Shown: positions 24,074 through 33,836, counted from the first letter of the stretch. The stretch is 53,040 nt of DNA from Pseudomonadota bacterium (GCA_021802545.1 JAJZRS010000020.1:1-53040); one strand, 5' to 3'. The notes: generated by a model not told the origin, from the letters alone. Numbers and translations are program-made.

Positions 24074-26737
24074 ATGGCTTTGACGCCTGATCAGGATCCG
24101 CAGGAAACACAGGAATGGCTGGACGCCCTTGAGGGGGTATTGCAGCAGGAAGGGCCGGAGCGCGCGCATTTCCTGCTCGAGAAAATGACCGAAAGGGCGA
24201 GGAAGGCAGGCGCTTATCTCCCCTTCAACGTCAATACGGCCTATCTCAACACCATCCCTTCCGAGCGGCAGGACCGCTTTCCCGGGGACTATGAGATCGA
24301 GCGCAAGATCCGCTCGTACATCAGATGGAATGCGATGGCCATGGTGGTCAACGCGAACAGGGGCTCCGACCTCGGCGGCCACATCGCGAGCTTCGCTTCC
24401 GCTGCGACGCTTTACGACGTCGGCTTCAACCATTTCTTCCATGCGCCGTCCGACGAGCATGGCGGGGATCTCGTCTACATCCAGGGGCATTCCGCTCCCG
24501 GCGTCTACGCGCGCGCCTTTCTCGAGGGCAGGATCACTGAAGAGCAGATGGTGAATTTCAGGCGGGAGTCCGAAGGACAAGGGCTTTCTTCCTATCCGCA
24601 TCCCTGGCTGATGCCGGATTTCTGGCAGTTTCCAACGGTTTCGATGGGGCTCGGCCCGTTGATGGCGATCTATCAGGCGAGGTTCATGAAATACCTCGAG
24701 GACAGGGGCATCGCCAAGACGGCCGGGCGCAAGGTGTGGGCCTTCATGGGCGACGGCGAAATGGACGAGCCTGAATCCCTGGGTGCGATATCGCTCGCAT
24801 CCCGGGAGAATCTCGACAACCTCGTTTTCGTCATCAACTGCAACCTGCAGCGTCTCGACGGCCCGGTTCGCGGCAACGGCAAGATCATCCAGGAGCTGGA
24901 AGCTGACTTCAGGGGAGCGGGATGGAACGTCATCAAGGTGATCTGGGGGTCGCGCTGGGATCCGCTGCTCGCTAAAGACAAGAACGGCCTGCTCCTGAAG
25001 CGCATGGAAGAGGCGGTCGACGGGGAATACCAGAACTACAAGGCCAACGACGGCGCCTATGTCAGGAAGCATTTCTTCGGCAAATATCCGGAACTCCTCG
25101 ACATGGTCTCCAGCATGTCCGACGAGGACATCTGGCGGCTCAACCGCGGCGGACATGATCCGCGCAAGGTCTATGCCGCCTATGCCGAGGCGGTCGCCCA
25201 CAAGGGGAAACCCACGGTGATTCTCGCCAAGACGGTCAAGGGATACGGCATGGGCGATGCGGGGGAAGGACAGAACACGACGCACCAGCAGAAGAAGATG
25301 AACGAGGATGCGCTGAAGGCTTTCAGGAACAGGTTCAGCATCCCCATCTCCGACGAGGTCATCGGCCAGGCGCCGTTCTACAAGCCAAGCGAAGACAGCG
25401 AGGAGATGAAATACCTGAAGGCGCGCATCGCCGCCATGGGCGGATCGCTGCCGGCAAGGCGGATGAAGGCCGAGCCGCTTGCGACGCCGGAGCTTCCTGC
25501 GTTCGAATCCTTCCTGAAGGGGACGGACGGACGGGAAATCTCGACCACCATGGCCTTCGTCAGGATACTTTCCATGCTGGTGAAGGACAAGGAAATCGGA
25601 AAGTTCGTCGTGCCCATCGTGCCCGACGAATCGAGGACATTCGGGCTGGACGGCCTCTTCAGGCAGCTCGGCATCTATTCTTCCGTCGGACAGCTCTACG
25701 AGCCCCAGGATGCCGGGCAGCTGATGTATTACAGGGAAGACAAGAACGGCCAGATCCTTCAGGAAGGGATCAACGAGGCCGGCGCCTTCTCGTCCTGGAT
25801 CGCCGCCGCGACGGCTTACAGCACGCACGGCATCTCGCTCATTCCTTTCTACATCTACTATTCGATGTTCGGCTTCCAGCGGATAGGTGATCTCGCCTGG
25901 GCTGCCGGGGACTTGCGTTCGAGAGGCTTCCTCCTCGGCGGGACGGCCGGAAGGACGACGCTCAACGGAGAAGGGCTGCAGCACGAGGACGGGCACAGTC
26001 ATGTGATGGCTTCCACCATTCCGAACTGCATTTCGTACGATCCCGCATTTGCCTACGAGCTTGCGGTCATCATCCAGGACGGAATGAGGCGGATGTACAG
26101 GGACCAGGAAGACGTCTTCTACTACATCACCGTGATGAACGAGAACTATGCCCATCCGCCCATGCCGGAAGGGGCTGAGACCGGCATACTCAAGGGAATG
26201 TACCTGGTATCCGAGGCCAAGGTCGGCAAATGGGCCAAGACGCCGAAGGTCCAGCTCATGGGAAGCGGAACGATATTGCGCGAAGTGCTCGCCGCATCCG
26301 ATCTGTTGAGGGACGATTTCGGCGTGAACTCGGACGTCTGGAGCGTGACGAGCTTCTCCCAGTTGCGCCGCGACGGCCTGGATGCCCAAAGATGGAATAC
26401 GTTGCATCCGCAGGAAAAGCCGAGGGTCAGCCATGTCGAGTCCTGCCTCGAGAACAGGGGCGGGCCGGTCATCGCCTCGACCGATTACATGAAGATACAG
26501 GCGGACCAGATCCGCGCTTTCATCAAGCGGGACTACAGGGTGCTGGGCACGGACGGCTTCGGCAGGTCCGATACCAGGGAAAACCTGCGCAAGTTCTTCG
26601 AGGTCGACAGATACCATGTCGTCGTGGCGGCCCTCAAGGCGCTTTCCGACGAGGGCGCCATTCCCGCAGAGCAGGTCACGGCGGCGATCAAGAAATACGG
26701 CATCGATCCAGAGAAGCCGAACCCAGAGACGGTTTGA
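24074..26737 (+). CDS. aceE: Pyruvate dehydrogenase E1 component (homodimeric type)
   Basis: The 887-residue thiamine-diphosphate enzyme decarboxylates pyruvate and passes the acetyl group to the lipoyl arm of AceF. Length and order fit the homodimeric E1 of Beta- and Gammaproteobacteria. The TPP-binding segment is GDGEMDEPES followed by NCNLQRLDGPVRGN. NRGSDLGGH, GMGDAGEGQN and QEGINEAGA are also family stretches. It is separated from aceF by 9 bases. The last gene of the usual cluster, lpdA (E3), is not here; nadD follows aceF instead. Confidence 0.97.
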   Translation: MALTPDQDPQETQEWLDALEGVLQQEGPERAHFLLEKMTERARKAGAYLPFNVNTAYLNTIPSERQDRFPGDYEIERKIRSYIRWNAMAMVVNANRGSDLGGHIASFASAATLYDVGFNHFFHAPSDEHGGDLVYIQGHSAPGVYARAFLEGRITEEQMVNFRRESEGQGLSSYPHPWLMPDFWQFPTVSMGLGPLMAIYQARFMKYLEDRGIAKTAGRKVWAFMGDGEMDEPESLGAISLASRENLDNLVFVINCNLQRLDGPVRGNGKIIQELEADFRGAGWNVIKVIWGSRWDPLLAKDKNGLLLKRMEEAVDGEYQNYKANDGAYVRKHFFGKYPELLDMVSSMSDEDIWRLNRGGHDPRKVYAAYAEAVAHKGKPTVILAKTVKGYGMGDAGEGQNTTHQQKKMNEDALKAFRNRFSIPISDEVIGQAPFYKPSEDSEEMKYLKARIAAMGGSLPARRMKAEPLATPELPAFESFLKGTDGREISTTMAFVRILSMLVKDKEIGKFVVPIVPDESRTFGLDGLFRQLGIYSSVGQLYEPQDAGQLMYYREDKNGQILQEGINEAGAFSSWIAAATAYSTHGISLIPFYIYYSMFGFQRIGDLAWAAGDLRSRGFLLGGTAGRTTLNGEGLQHEDGHSHVMASTIPNCISYDPAFAYELAVIIQDGMRRMYRDQEDVFYYITVMNENYAHPPMPEGAETGILKGMYLVSEAKVGKWAKTPKVQLMGSGTILREVLAASDLLRDDFGVNSDVWSVTSFSQLRRDGLDAQRWNTLHPQEKPRVSHVESCLENRGGPVIASTDYMKIQADQIRAFIKRDYRVLGTDGFGRSDTRENLRKFFEVDRYHVVVAALKALSDEGAIPAEQVTAAIKKYGIDPEKPNPETV

Positions 26738-26746
26738 GGAAATTCA

Positions 26747-28006
26747 ATGAGTCAGACAGTTGAAGTGAAGGTGCCGGATATCGGCGATTTCAAGGATGTG
26801 CCGATCATTGAGCTGCACGTAGCGCAAGGGGAAAGAATCGAGGTCGACTCCCCGCTCATCACCCTCGAGACGGCGAAGGCCGCAATGGAGGTCCCTTCCC
26901 CTTATGCGGGGATCGTGAAATCGATTTCCGTCAAGGTCGGAGATGCGGTATCCGAAGGATCCCTCATCCTGAGTCTCGAGGCCGAATCGAAACAGGCTGA
27001 AAAGCCTGCGGAAGCGCCTGCCCCGAAAGCGGATGCGCCCAAACCCGAAGCGCAGCAGCCTGCGCCCAAGCCTGCTGCAGAGCCGAAGGCGCCTGCCCCC
27101 GCAGCCGAAATCACCTCGTTTTCAGGCACGCATGCCAGCCCTTCGGTGAGGAAGTTCGCCAGAGAACTCGGCGTCGATCTGGCCAAGGTCAAGGGATCCG
27201 GGCCGAAGGGCAGGGTACTCAAGGAGGACATCCAATCCTTCGTCAAGGGCGTGATGGCCGCAGGCACCGCAGCGCCTGCCATCCCTGCTGCGCCTGCTGT
27301 CGATTTTTCCAAGTTCGGACCGGTTGAGGAGAAGCCGCTTTCCAGGATACAGAAGCTTTCCGGGGCGAATCTGGCCAGAAACTGGGCCAGCATCCCTCAC
27401 GTGACGCAGCACGACGAAGTCGACATCACCGAGCTCGAGTCGTTCAGGAAATCGATGCTCGACGAGGCGAAGAAGCAGGGCGTGAGGCTCACCCTGCCGG
27501 CCTTCCTGATGAAGGCCTGCGCGGTCGCGCTCAGGGATTTCCCCACCTTCAATGCTTCGCTTTCAGGGGACGCGCTGATCCTCAAGAAATACTGCCACAT
27601 CGGCATCGCCGTCGACACGCCCGATGGGCTCGTCGTTCCCGTGGTGAGGGATGCGGACAGGAAAACGGTCATCGAGATTGCCGCGGAACTCGGAGAGCTT
27701 TCCGTCAAGGCAAGGGATGGCAAGCTGACTTTTGCAGAAATGCAGGGCGGATGCTTCTCGATATCGAGCCTGGGCGGCATCGGCGGCAGCTATTTCACGC
27801 CGATCATCAACGCCCCTGAAGTCGCCATTCTGGGCGTCTCGCGCTCTGTCATGAAGCCCGTCTACAGCGATGGAAGCTTCGTTCCGCGCCTGATGCTCCC
27901 GCTTTCGCTCTCCTACGACCACAGGGTCATCGACGGGGCGCTCGGCGCGAAATTCATCGTCCATCTGGGCACCTTGCTCTCGGACATCCGCAGGCTGGTA
28001 TTGTGA
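26747..28006 (+). CDS. aceF: Pyruvate dehydrogenase E2 component (dihydrolipoyl acetyltransferase)
   Basis: The 419-residue E2 has one lipoyl domain (about 1-80) with the lipoylated K44 in [10 protein letters not shown]. The residue before the lysine is Ala where Asp is usual in AceF. An Ala/Pro/Lys-rich flexible linker follows (about 85-122). The peripheral subunit-binding domain is at about 128-168 ([20 protein letters not shown]), a second short linker follows, then the acetyltransferase core, with SYDHRVIDG near residue 390 carrying the catalytic histidine. E. coli AceF has three lipoyl domains; a single one is normal in many other bacteria. It forms the core of the complex with AceE. Confidence 0.96.
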   Translation: MSQTVEVKVPDIGDFKDVPIIELHVAQGERIEVDSPLITLETAKAAMEVPSPYAGIVKSISVKVGDAVSEGSLILSLEAESKQAEKPAEAPAPKADAPKPEAQQPAPKPAAEPKAPAPAAEITSFSGTHASPSVRKFARELGVDLAKVKGSGPKGRVLKEDIQSFVKGVMAAGTAAPAIPAAPAVDFSKFGPVEEKPLSRIQKLSGANLARNWASIPHVTQHDEVDITELESFRKSMLDEAKKQGVRLTLPAFLMKACAVALRDFPTFNASLSGDALILKKYCHIGIAVDTPDGLVVPVVRDADRKTVIEIAAELGELSVKARDGKLTFAEMQGGCFSISSLGGIGGSYFTPIINAPEVAILGVSRSVMKPVYSDGSFVPRLMLPLSLSYDHRVIDGALGAKFIVHLGTLLSDIRRLVL

Positions 28007-28010
28007 CCTG

Positions 28011-28673
28011 GTGAAAAGCGGCTCCAACCCGATAGGCGTTTTCGGCGGCACCTTCGATCCCGTGCACTTCGGGCACCTTCGCATGGCCCAGGAGGTTGCC
28101 GAATACTGCGATCTGGAATCCGTCAGGATGATCCCTGCAGGAATGCCGCCGCACAGATTGAAGCCGCAATGCGATGCGACCAGAAGGCTCGAGATGGTGG
28201 GCATCGCAGCAGCAGGCAATCCTGTCCTGATCCCGGACGACAGGGAAATTGACAAGAAGACGCCCTGCTACTCCGTCGAAACCTTGATCGAGCTGCGTTC
28301 AGAATTCGGCATTGATCGGCCCATCTGCCTGATGGTCGGCGCGGACGCCTTCCTGGGGCTTTCCACCTGGCACGAATGGGAGGCGCTCTTCGATCTCGCC
28401 CACGTGATTGTCGCCCAGAGACCCGGATTCGATCTGGCATTGAAGGGGCCGCTTTCCGAGCAATACGAAAAAAGGCGGGAAAACGATCCCGATGCCCTGA
28501 GGCATTTTCCAGCCGGCAAGATACTGACTGTGGACATCACGTTGCTCGACATTTCTTCCTCGGCGATAAGGGAATGCCTTGCCAAGGATAAGAGCGCACG
28601 CTATTTGCTTCCGGATGCCGTCCTCGATTATATTCGGAACCATGGACTTTATCGGGAGAAGCATGCAGTCTAG
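28011..28673 (+). CDS. nadD: Nicotinate-nucleotide adenylyltransferase
   Basis: The 220-residue enzyme makes deamido-NAD from nicotinate mononucleotide and ATP. It has the nucleotidyltransferase motif GGTFDPVHFGH near the N-terminus and the second motif ISSSAIRE near the C-terminus. The start is a GTG at 28011, 4 bases after aceF, with a weak ribosome-binding site, so it probably depends on translation coming from aceF. Its last 11 bases overlap rsfS, the usual neighbour. Confidence 0.94.
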   Translation: MKSGSNPIGVFGGTFDPVHFGHLRMAQEVAEYCDLESVRMIPAGMPPHRLKPQCDATRRLEMVGIAAAGNPVLIPDDREIDKKTPCYSVETLIELRSEFGIDRPICLMVGADAFLGLSTWHEWEALFDLAHVIVAQRPGFDLALKGPLSEQYEKRRENDPDALRHFPAGKILTVDITLLDISSSAIRECLAKDKSARYLLPDAVLDYIRNHGLYREKHAV

Positions 28674-28995
28674 TGAAAAGGTGAAAAGGGTCGTTTCTGC
28701 CCTCGAGGACATCAAGGGAGAAGACATCGAGGTGATGGACGTATCCGGAGTGTCCACGCTTTTCGAATGGATGGTGATTGCAAGCGCCAATTCCACGAGG
28801 CAGACGAAGGCGCTCGCCAACCATGTCCAGGAAGAGCTGAAGGAAGAGGTCCACGGCGTTGAAGGAATGGAAACCGGGGAATGGGTGCTTGTCGATCTCG
28901 GGGACGTGATCGTCCATATCATGCAGCCTGCGATCAGGCAATATTACAATCTGGAAGGGCTGTGGGGCGCCGCTCCTCAGGCCAAGACAGGCTGA
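28663..28995 (+). CDS. rsfS: Ribosomal silencing factor
   Basis: The 110-residue protein binds uL14 on the large ribosomal subunit and blocks subunit joining when nutrients are short. It has the family stretch VSTLFEWMVIASANSTRQ, DLGDVIVHIM and IRQYYNLEGLW. I chose the ATG at 28663 because GGGAGA lies 4 bases upstream; a frame opening at 28579 sits inside nadD. It is directly followed by rlmH with no gap, the standard order. Confidence 0.94.
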   Translation: MQSSEKVKRVVSALEDIKGEDIEVMDVSGVSTLFEWMVIASANSTRQTKALANHVQEELKEEVHGVEGMETGEWVLVDLGDVIVHIMQPAIRQYYNLEGLWGAAPQAKTG

Positions 28996-29469
28996 ATGAA
29001 ATTCCACATTCTGGCTGTCGGCAACAGGATGCCCGCATGGATAGAGGAAGCTTTCGGCGAATACGAAAAAAGGATGCCGAGGGAAGCGAGAATGCTGCTG
29101 CGCGAAATCAAGCCGGAGCGCAGGGATTCCGGAAAGACTGTCGATCAGATACAGGAGTCGGAAGCCGAGCGGATCGGGGCGGCCATGCCGCGCGATGCGT
29201 CCATGGTCGTACTGGACGAGCGAGGCGTCCTGCTTTCCACGATGGAACTGGCCAATCTGATCGAATCCTGGATGGGGGAGGGAAGGGATGCCGCCTTCGT
29301 CATCGGCGGGGCGGACGGCGTATCGGCCGCATTGAGGGGCAGGGCGGACAGGGTGCTTTCCTTGTCCAGGATGACGCTGCCGCACGGACTTGCCCGCGTG
29401 ATGCTCGCGGAGCAGCTTTACAGGGCGGTTTCGATCATCAACCATCATCCATATCACAGAGAGGGCTGA
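28996..29469 (+). CDS. rlmH: 23S rRNA (pseudouridine-1915-N3)-methyltransferase
   Basis: The 157-residue SPOUT enzyme methylates pseudouridine 1915 in helix 69 of 23S rRNA. It has LDERG, FVIGGADG for SAM binding in the trefoil knot, and the C-terminal HHPYHREG typical of RlmH. The length is standard. It starts right after the rsfS stop and ends 1 base before maf. Confidence 0.95.
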   Translation: MKFHILAVGNRMPAWIEEAFGEYEKRMPREARMLLREIKPERRDSGKTVDQIQESEAERIGAAMPRDASMVVLDERGVLLSTMELANLIESWMGEGRDAAFVIGGADGVSAALRGRADRVLSLSRMTLPHGLARVMLAEQLYRAVSIINHHPYHREG

Positions 29470-29470
29470 G

Positions 29471-30067
29471 ATGATCTATCTGGTCTCTGCGAGCCCCAGA
29501 CGCCGCGAGCTGTTGAGACAAATCGGCGTTCACTTCGAAACGCTGCTGCTGCGATCGAGTCCGGACAGGGGGACGGACGTCGACGAGACGCCGCATCCTG
29601 GGGAGCACGTCGAAGAATACGTCAGGAGAATCGCGATTGCAAAAGCCAGGACCGGATGGCGCTGCTCAGGGGAGAGAAGGCTCCCGCCGCACCCTGTCCT
29701 TGGGGCGGACACTGCGGTCTTTCTGGACGGGGAAATAATCGGCAAGCCCGAAGGTCTCGATGATGTGCCGAAGCTCATCGCCAGGCTTTCAGGAAGGGAA
29801 CATGAGGTGCTCACTTCGGTGGCCTGCGCTTATGGGGACAAGCTGGAAGTCGAGCTTTCAAGAACGAAAGTCAGGTTCTGCGAATTGGCCGAACAGGACA
29901 TTCGCGATTATGTGGCGTCTGGAGAATCGATGGACAAGGCGGGCGGGTATGCGATACAGGGGAAAGCCGCACGCTTCATCGAAAAGATAGAGGGCAGTTA
30001 TTCCGGCGTGATGGGGCTGCCGCTTTTCGAAACCGGGAGGCTGCTCAGGAAATTTTCGGATGAGTGA
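29471..30067 (+). CDS. maf: Maf-family nucleoside triphosphate pyrophosphatase (YhdE type)
   Basis: The 198-residue Maf protein has SASPRRRELLRQIG at the N-terminus, GADTAVFLDGEIIGKP with the catalytic aspartate, SGREHEVLTSV and KAGGYAIQG. Maf proteins hydrolyse dTTP/UTP (YhdE type) or modified nucleotides (YceF type). The position right before rng matches the yhdE-rng pair of E. coli, which favours dTTP/UTP. It overlaps rng by 8 bases. Confidence 0.92.
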   Translation: MIYLVSASPRRRELLRQIGVHFETLLLRSSPDRGTDVDETPHPGEHVEEYVRRIAIAKARTGWRCSGERRLPPHPVLGADTAVFLDGEIIGKPEGLDDVPKLIARLSGREHEVLTSVACAYGDKLEVELSRTKVRFCELAEQDIRDYVASGESMDKAGGYAIQGKAARFIEKIEGSYSGVMGLPLFETGRLLRKFSDE

Positions 30068-31511
30068 CGAAATATTGATCAATGTCACGCCCCAGGAGAC
30101 CCGGGTCGCCGTGATCGAGGATGGGGTTGTGCAGGAACTGCATGTCGAGCGCGCAACGAGCATCGGGCTCGTCGGCAACATCTATCTAGGGCGGGTCAGC
30201 CGCGTTCTGCCCGGCATGCAATCCGCCTTCGTCGACATCGGACTTGAGCGCGCCGCCTTTCTCCACGTCGACGACATCTGGGAGCAGAAGCAGAACGGTG
30301 ACGCCAAGCCGATAGAGAAAATCCTTTTCGAGGGTCAGAACATCCTCGTCCAGGTGATCAAGGACATGATCGGCACCAAGGGGGCGAGAATATCGACCCA
30401 GATCAGCATCGCAGGCAGGCTGCTCGTCTATCTTCCCCAGGAAGCCTACATCGGCGTGTCCTTGAGGATAGAGTCGGAATCGGACAGGGAGATTCTGCGC
30501 GAAAAAGTACAGAAGCTCGTGCCTGAAGACGAAAAAGGCGGCTACATCATCAGGACGCTCGCGGAAGGGGCGACGGAAGAAAACTTTCTCTCGGACATCG
30601 CCTATCTGAAGAAGATATGGGCAGACATACAGGAAAAGGCGCAGACCGCATCCCCCCCCTCCCTCCTGTACCAGGACCTCAATCTCAGCCTCAGGGTGCT
30701 GCGCGATTTCGTCAACGACGGCATCGGGCGGATCAGGGTGGATTCCGGGGAGACTTTCCAGAGGCTGCAGGCTTTCGCCTCGAGCTACATCAGGAGCGCA
30801 TCGGGCAAGATAGAGCGCTATTCCGGGGAGCGCCCCCTTTTCGATCTTTACGGCGTCGAGGAGGAAATAGAGCGCGCGCTCGCAAGACGCGTCGATCTCA
30901 AGTCGGGAGGCTACCTCATCATCGACCAGACCGAGGCGCTCACCACGGTTGACGTGAACACGGGAGGGTTCGTCGGCCACAGGAATTTCGACGACACGAT
31001 ATTCAAGACGAATCTGGAAGCCGCAATCGTGATTGCGCGGCAATTGAGGCTCAGGAATCTTGGCGGGATCATCATCGTCGATTTCATCGACATGGACAAT
31101 CTGGAACACAGGGAGGCCGTGCTCAACGAATTCAGGAAAGCCTTGTCGCGCGATCACACCAGGATGACGCTCGGCGAGATGACGGCCCTGGGGCTGGTCG
31201 AGATGACCAGGAAGCGGACGCGCGAGAGCCTTGCCCATGTGCTTTGCGAGACTTGCCCGACCTGCCAGGGAAGAGGAGAAATCAGGACGGCCCAGACTGT
31301 CTGCTACGCGATACTCAGGGATCTTTTGAGGGAGGCCCGCCAGTTCGAGGCGAGGGAATACCGCATCCTGGCTTCCCAGAAGGTCGTCGATCTTTTTCTC
31401 GACGAGGAATCGCAGAGCCTCGCCCAGCTTGCGGATTTCATCGGCAAGCCCATCTCCCTTCAGGTGGAGAGCGTCTACAGCCAGGAACAGTACGACATCG
31501 TGCTGATGTAG
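30060..31511 (+). CDS. rng: Ribonuclease G
   Basis: The 483-residue endoribonuclease processes the 5' end of 16S rRNA and degrades some mRNAs. It has an N-terminal S1-like RNA-binding region (GNIYLGRVSRVLPGMQSAFV), the DNase I-like catalytic region with aspartates in TTVDVNTGGF and DFIDMD, and the CPTCQGRG zinc-link. It lacks the long C-terminal scaffold of RNase E, so it is RNase G. It ends the 22602-31511 plus-strand run, directly abutting the convergent yggU with no spare base. Confidence 0.95.
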   Translation: MSDEILINVTPQETRVAVIEDGVVQELHVERATSIGLVGNIYLGRVSRVLPGMQSAFVDIGLERAAFLHVDDIWEQKQNGDAKPIEKILFEGQNILVQVIKDMIGTKGARISTQISIAGRLLVYLPQEAYIGVSLRIESESDREILREKVQKLVPEDEKGGYIIRTLAEGATEENFLSDIAYLKKIWADIQEKAQTASPPSLLYQDLNLSLRVLRDFVNDGIGRIRVDSGETFQRLQAFASSYIRSASGKIERYSGERPLFDLYGVEEEIERALARRVDLKSGGYLIIDQTEALTTVDVNTGGFVGHRNFDDTIFKTNLEAAIVIARQLRLRNLGGIIIVDFIDMDNLEHREAVLNEFRKALSRDHTRMTLGEMTALGLVEMTRKRTRESLAHVLCETCPTCQGRGEIRTAQTVCYAILRDLLREARQFEAREYRILASQKVVDLFLDEESQSLAQLADFIGKPISLQVESVYSQEQYDIVLM

Positions 31512-31790
31512 TCAGGCCAGAATCGCCTCGGGGAGAATCGCCGAACCCGACACGCATACCACTTTCTTCCTCGAAGATTCCCCATGCTTCAATGTCACGC
31601 GCCTCGCAGGCACTTCGAATTTCTCGGCAAGAAAGGCCAGGAGCGCAGCATTCGCGCGCCCTTCGACGGGTGGAGCTGCAAGCCTGATCTTGAGGGCGTC
31701 CCCATATAGGCCCGCCACTTCTGTTTTTTTCGCGCCAGGCTGGATGTGCAGGGTCAGGGTCAGGTTTTCCCCGTCAACCTTGTACCACAT
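31512..31790 (-). CDS. yggU: YggU/DUF167-family protein
   Basis: The 92-residue small protein has the DUF167 stretch HIQPGAKKTEV, then LKIRLAAPPVEGRANAALL and SSRKKVV. Function is unknown. The ATG at 31790 overlaps the yggT stop (TGATG). A much longer open frame upstream in this reading frame is a shadow. Its end abuts rng on the opposite strand. Confidence 0.9.
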   Translation of the reverse strand: MWYKVDGENLTLTLHIQPGAKKTEVAGLYGDALKIRLAAPPVEGRANAALLAFLAEKFEVPARRVTLKHGESSRKKVVCVSGSAILPEAILA

Positions 31791-32365
31791 CAAAGCATGC
31801 TGTAGAGGACCGATTCCAGCCAGGCTACAGGAATCGTGAGGACGAGCTGCAGGAGGATCAGGACGACGAGCGGGGAAAGATCGACATTGCCTACAGGCGG
31901 TATTCTTCTCCTGAAGAAGGAGAGGAAGGGTCTTGCCAGACTGTTCAGGACGCCAGACACCGGGGAATAGGGGTTCACCCAGCTCAATATCGCCTGGACG
32001 ATGATCACGAACATGAAGATATGCATGCTCTGCTTGACGAGCCCGGTTGCGGAGAGCATGAAGAGGACCACGAAAGTGGCAGGCGTGTAAGGATGCGGGG
32101 CCATGCCGTTGAGCCAGAGGGTCATGGACAGGACGAAGAATTCGAGCACCCAGGCGAGCAGCAAAGTGGACAGGTCGAGCCCGAGCAGGCCGGGGACGAT
32201 CTTGCGCGTCGGCTTCACCACGAAATCGGTGATCGCGATGATGAAAGGGGAGAGCGGATTGCCGTAGGGCGCGCGGAAAAGCTGGAGATAGAAGCGCAGC
32301 AGGAGCGCGATGATGAAGAGCCCGAATACGGTATCGAGAAGAACGAGCGCGCCCTGGTTCAGCAT
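31790..32365 (-). CDS. yggT: YggT-family membrane protein
   Basis: The 191-residue inner-membrane protein has two copies of the YggT unit, each with two membrane helices around segments such as PFIIAITDFVVKPTRK and LARPFLSFFRRRIPP. The family is linked to osmotic shock or division in some bacteria, with no settled role. It lies in the classical yggS-proC-yggT-yggU order, overlapping proC by 7 bases. Confidence 0.92.
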   Translation of the reverse strand: MLNQGALVLLDTVFGLFIIALLLRFYLQLFRAPYGNPLSPFIIAITDFVVKPTRKIVPGLLGLDLSTLLLAWVLEFFVLSMTLWLNGMAPHPYTPATFVVLFMLSATGLVKQSMHIFMFVIIVQAILSWVNPYSPVSGVLNSLARPFLSFFRRRIPPVGNVDLSPLVVLILLQLVLTIPVAWLESVLYSML

Positions 32366-33171
32366 GATGTCTTCCCGAGTTCGATGCCCAGTTCCTTCGA
32401 CCTTTCCTCTGCCGCCCGGATCGCCTGCACGACATGTTCCTTTACGCTGCTATTTTCCATTTCGAGGAGCGCGCGCTCCGTCGTTCCCCCTTTTGAGGTC
32501 ACCTTCTTGCGCAGGATGCCGGGTTCATCCTGGCTCTCTGATGCGAGCGCAACGGCTCCCGAAAACGTTTCGAGCGCCATTTTCTTCGCGTCGATCGCAT
32601 CGAACCCCATTTCCGTTCCAGCTTCGATCAATGCTTCCAGGAAATAGAAGACATAGGCCGGGCCGCTCCCGCATAGGGCGGTGAAGGCATCCATCTTTCC
32701 TTCATCAATCAGCCAGATTGTCGAGCCTACCGAGGAAAGCACTTCTTCTGCCATTCTTCTGTCTTGGGCGGAAACCTGGGGCATGGCATAAAGCGCGGAG
32801 ATGCCCTTCATGACCTGGGCTGGCGTGTTGGGCATGACGCGGATGATGCGGCCATAGCCTTTCAGCCACCGCGACAGGTCGGAAGTCAGTATCCCGGCCG
32901 CGATCGAGACGACGATCTGCGACGAGAGCTTGTCCGCGAGAGCGGAAGCGACGCCAAAGAGCTGCTGGGGCTTGACGGCCAGCAGGATAAGGTCGCAGTC
33001 AAGGAGATCGACGCTTTCGAAGACTGAAATGCCATATTCCGCCTTCATTTTCTCTCTTCTTTCAGGATCAGGCTCGATGACGGAAATGTCTTTCCTGTCC
33101 GCGCCGTTTCTGATCAGGCCGGAAATGAGCGCGCTGCCCATGTTCCCGCCGCCCACGAAAGTGATCTTCAT
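32359..33171 (-). CDS. proC: Pyrroline-5-carboxylate reductase
   Basis: The 270-residue enzyme makes L-proline from pyrroline-5-carboxylate with NAD(P)H. It has the Rossmann start ITFVGGGNMGSALISGL, LAVKPQQ, VMPNTPAQV, and the C-terminal signature ALCGSGPAYVF with KKVTSKGGTTE. The length is normal. It overlaps yggS by 4 bases and yggT by 7, so all are co-transcribed. Confidence 0.96.
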   Translation of the reverse strand: MKITFVGGGNMGSALISGLIRNGADRKDISVIEPDPERREKMKAEYGISVFESVDLLDCDLILLAVKPQQLFGVASALADKLSSQIVVSIAAGILTSDLSRWLKGYGRIIRVMPNTPAQVMKGISALYAMPQVSAQDRRMAEEVLSSVGSTIWLIDEGKMDAFTALCGSGPAYVFYFLEALIEAGTEMGFDAIDAKKMALETFSGAVALASESQDEPGILRKKVTSKGGTTERALLEMENSSVKEHVVQAIRAAEERSKELGIELGKTSC

Positions 33172-33836
33172 GTTGCTTTTCTGCTCCCGAAAATAGCCGA
33201 ACCCACCCTGACCATGGTCGCGCCCTCTTGAATCGCGCTTTCCATGTCGTCCGACATGCCCATCGAAAGGGTGTCGAGATCATACCCTTCTTCGCAGAGC
33301 GCTTCCTTGAGGCGCCTCAGTTCGGCAAAGCGCGCGCGCTGGCGCATCACGTCCGTCGTCGGTTCGGGAATCGCCATCAGGCCGCGGAGCTTCAGGTTCT
33401 GCAGTCCGCTGATGAATTTTGCCAGAGGCAAAACTTCCTCGGGCGCAGCCCCGCTCTTCGAGGATTCCCCGCTGATGTTCACCTGGATGCAGGCCTGCAA
33501 CGGCGGCATGCCCGACCTTGAGTCGGACAGTTTTTTCGCGATCTTTTCCCTGTCGACGCTGTGCACCCAGTCGAAATGCTCGGCGATCGATTTCGCCTTG
33601 TTGCTCTGGATCGGGCCGATGAAATGCCATTCCAGATCGAGGTCGGAAAGGGCCTGCATTTTATCCAGCGCTTCCTGAACATAGCTTTCCCCGAAAGCTT
33701 TCTGGCCTGCATCAAATGCTTCCCTGATCGCTTCCGCCGGCCATGTCTTGCTGACCGCGAGCAGCGCGACCGGAATCTTCGCCGTCTTGTCTATCCGTTG
33801 CTTGACAGCTTGCAAGCGGGATGCGATTGTTGCCAT
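33168..33836 (-). CDS. yggS: YggS/PROSC-family PLP-binding protein
   Basis: The 222-residue protein binds pyridoxal phosphate through K30 in LLAVSKTW and helps keep vitamin B6 in balance. Other family stretches are FGESYVQEAL, WHFIGPIQSNKAK, HSVDR and SMGMSDDMESAI. I chose the ATG at 33836 as the family-like start; the frame extends upstream to 33917 over the pilT start. No clear ribosome-binding site precedes it. It is divergent from pilT with 46 bases between starts. Confidence 0.94.
   Translation of the reverse strand: MATIASRLQAVKQRIDKTAKIPVALLAVSKTWPAEAIREAFDAGQKAFGESYVQEALDKMQALSDLDLEWHFIGPIQSNKAKSIAEHFDWVHSVDREKIAKKLSDSRSGMPPLQACIQVNISGESSKSGAAPEEVLPLAKFISGLQNLKLRGLMAIPEPTTDVMRQRARFAELRRLKEALCEEGYDLDTLSMGMSDDMESAIQEGATMVRVGSAIFGSRKAT

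Noticed and set aside
23030-26617. A 1195-codon open frame on the minus strand, opposite folD and aceE
   Set aside because: It is the antisense shadow of two certain genes, caused by their GC-rich codon pattern. The translation is Arg/His/Val/Asp-rich with no domain sense.
30186-31238. A 350-codon minus-strand frame opposite rng
   Set aside because: It is a shadow of rng; no start signal or family features were seen.
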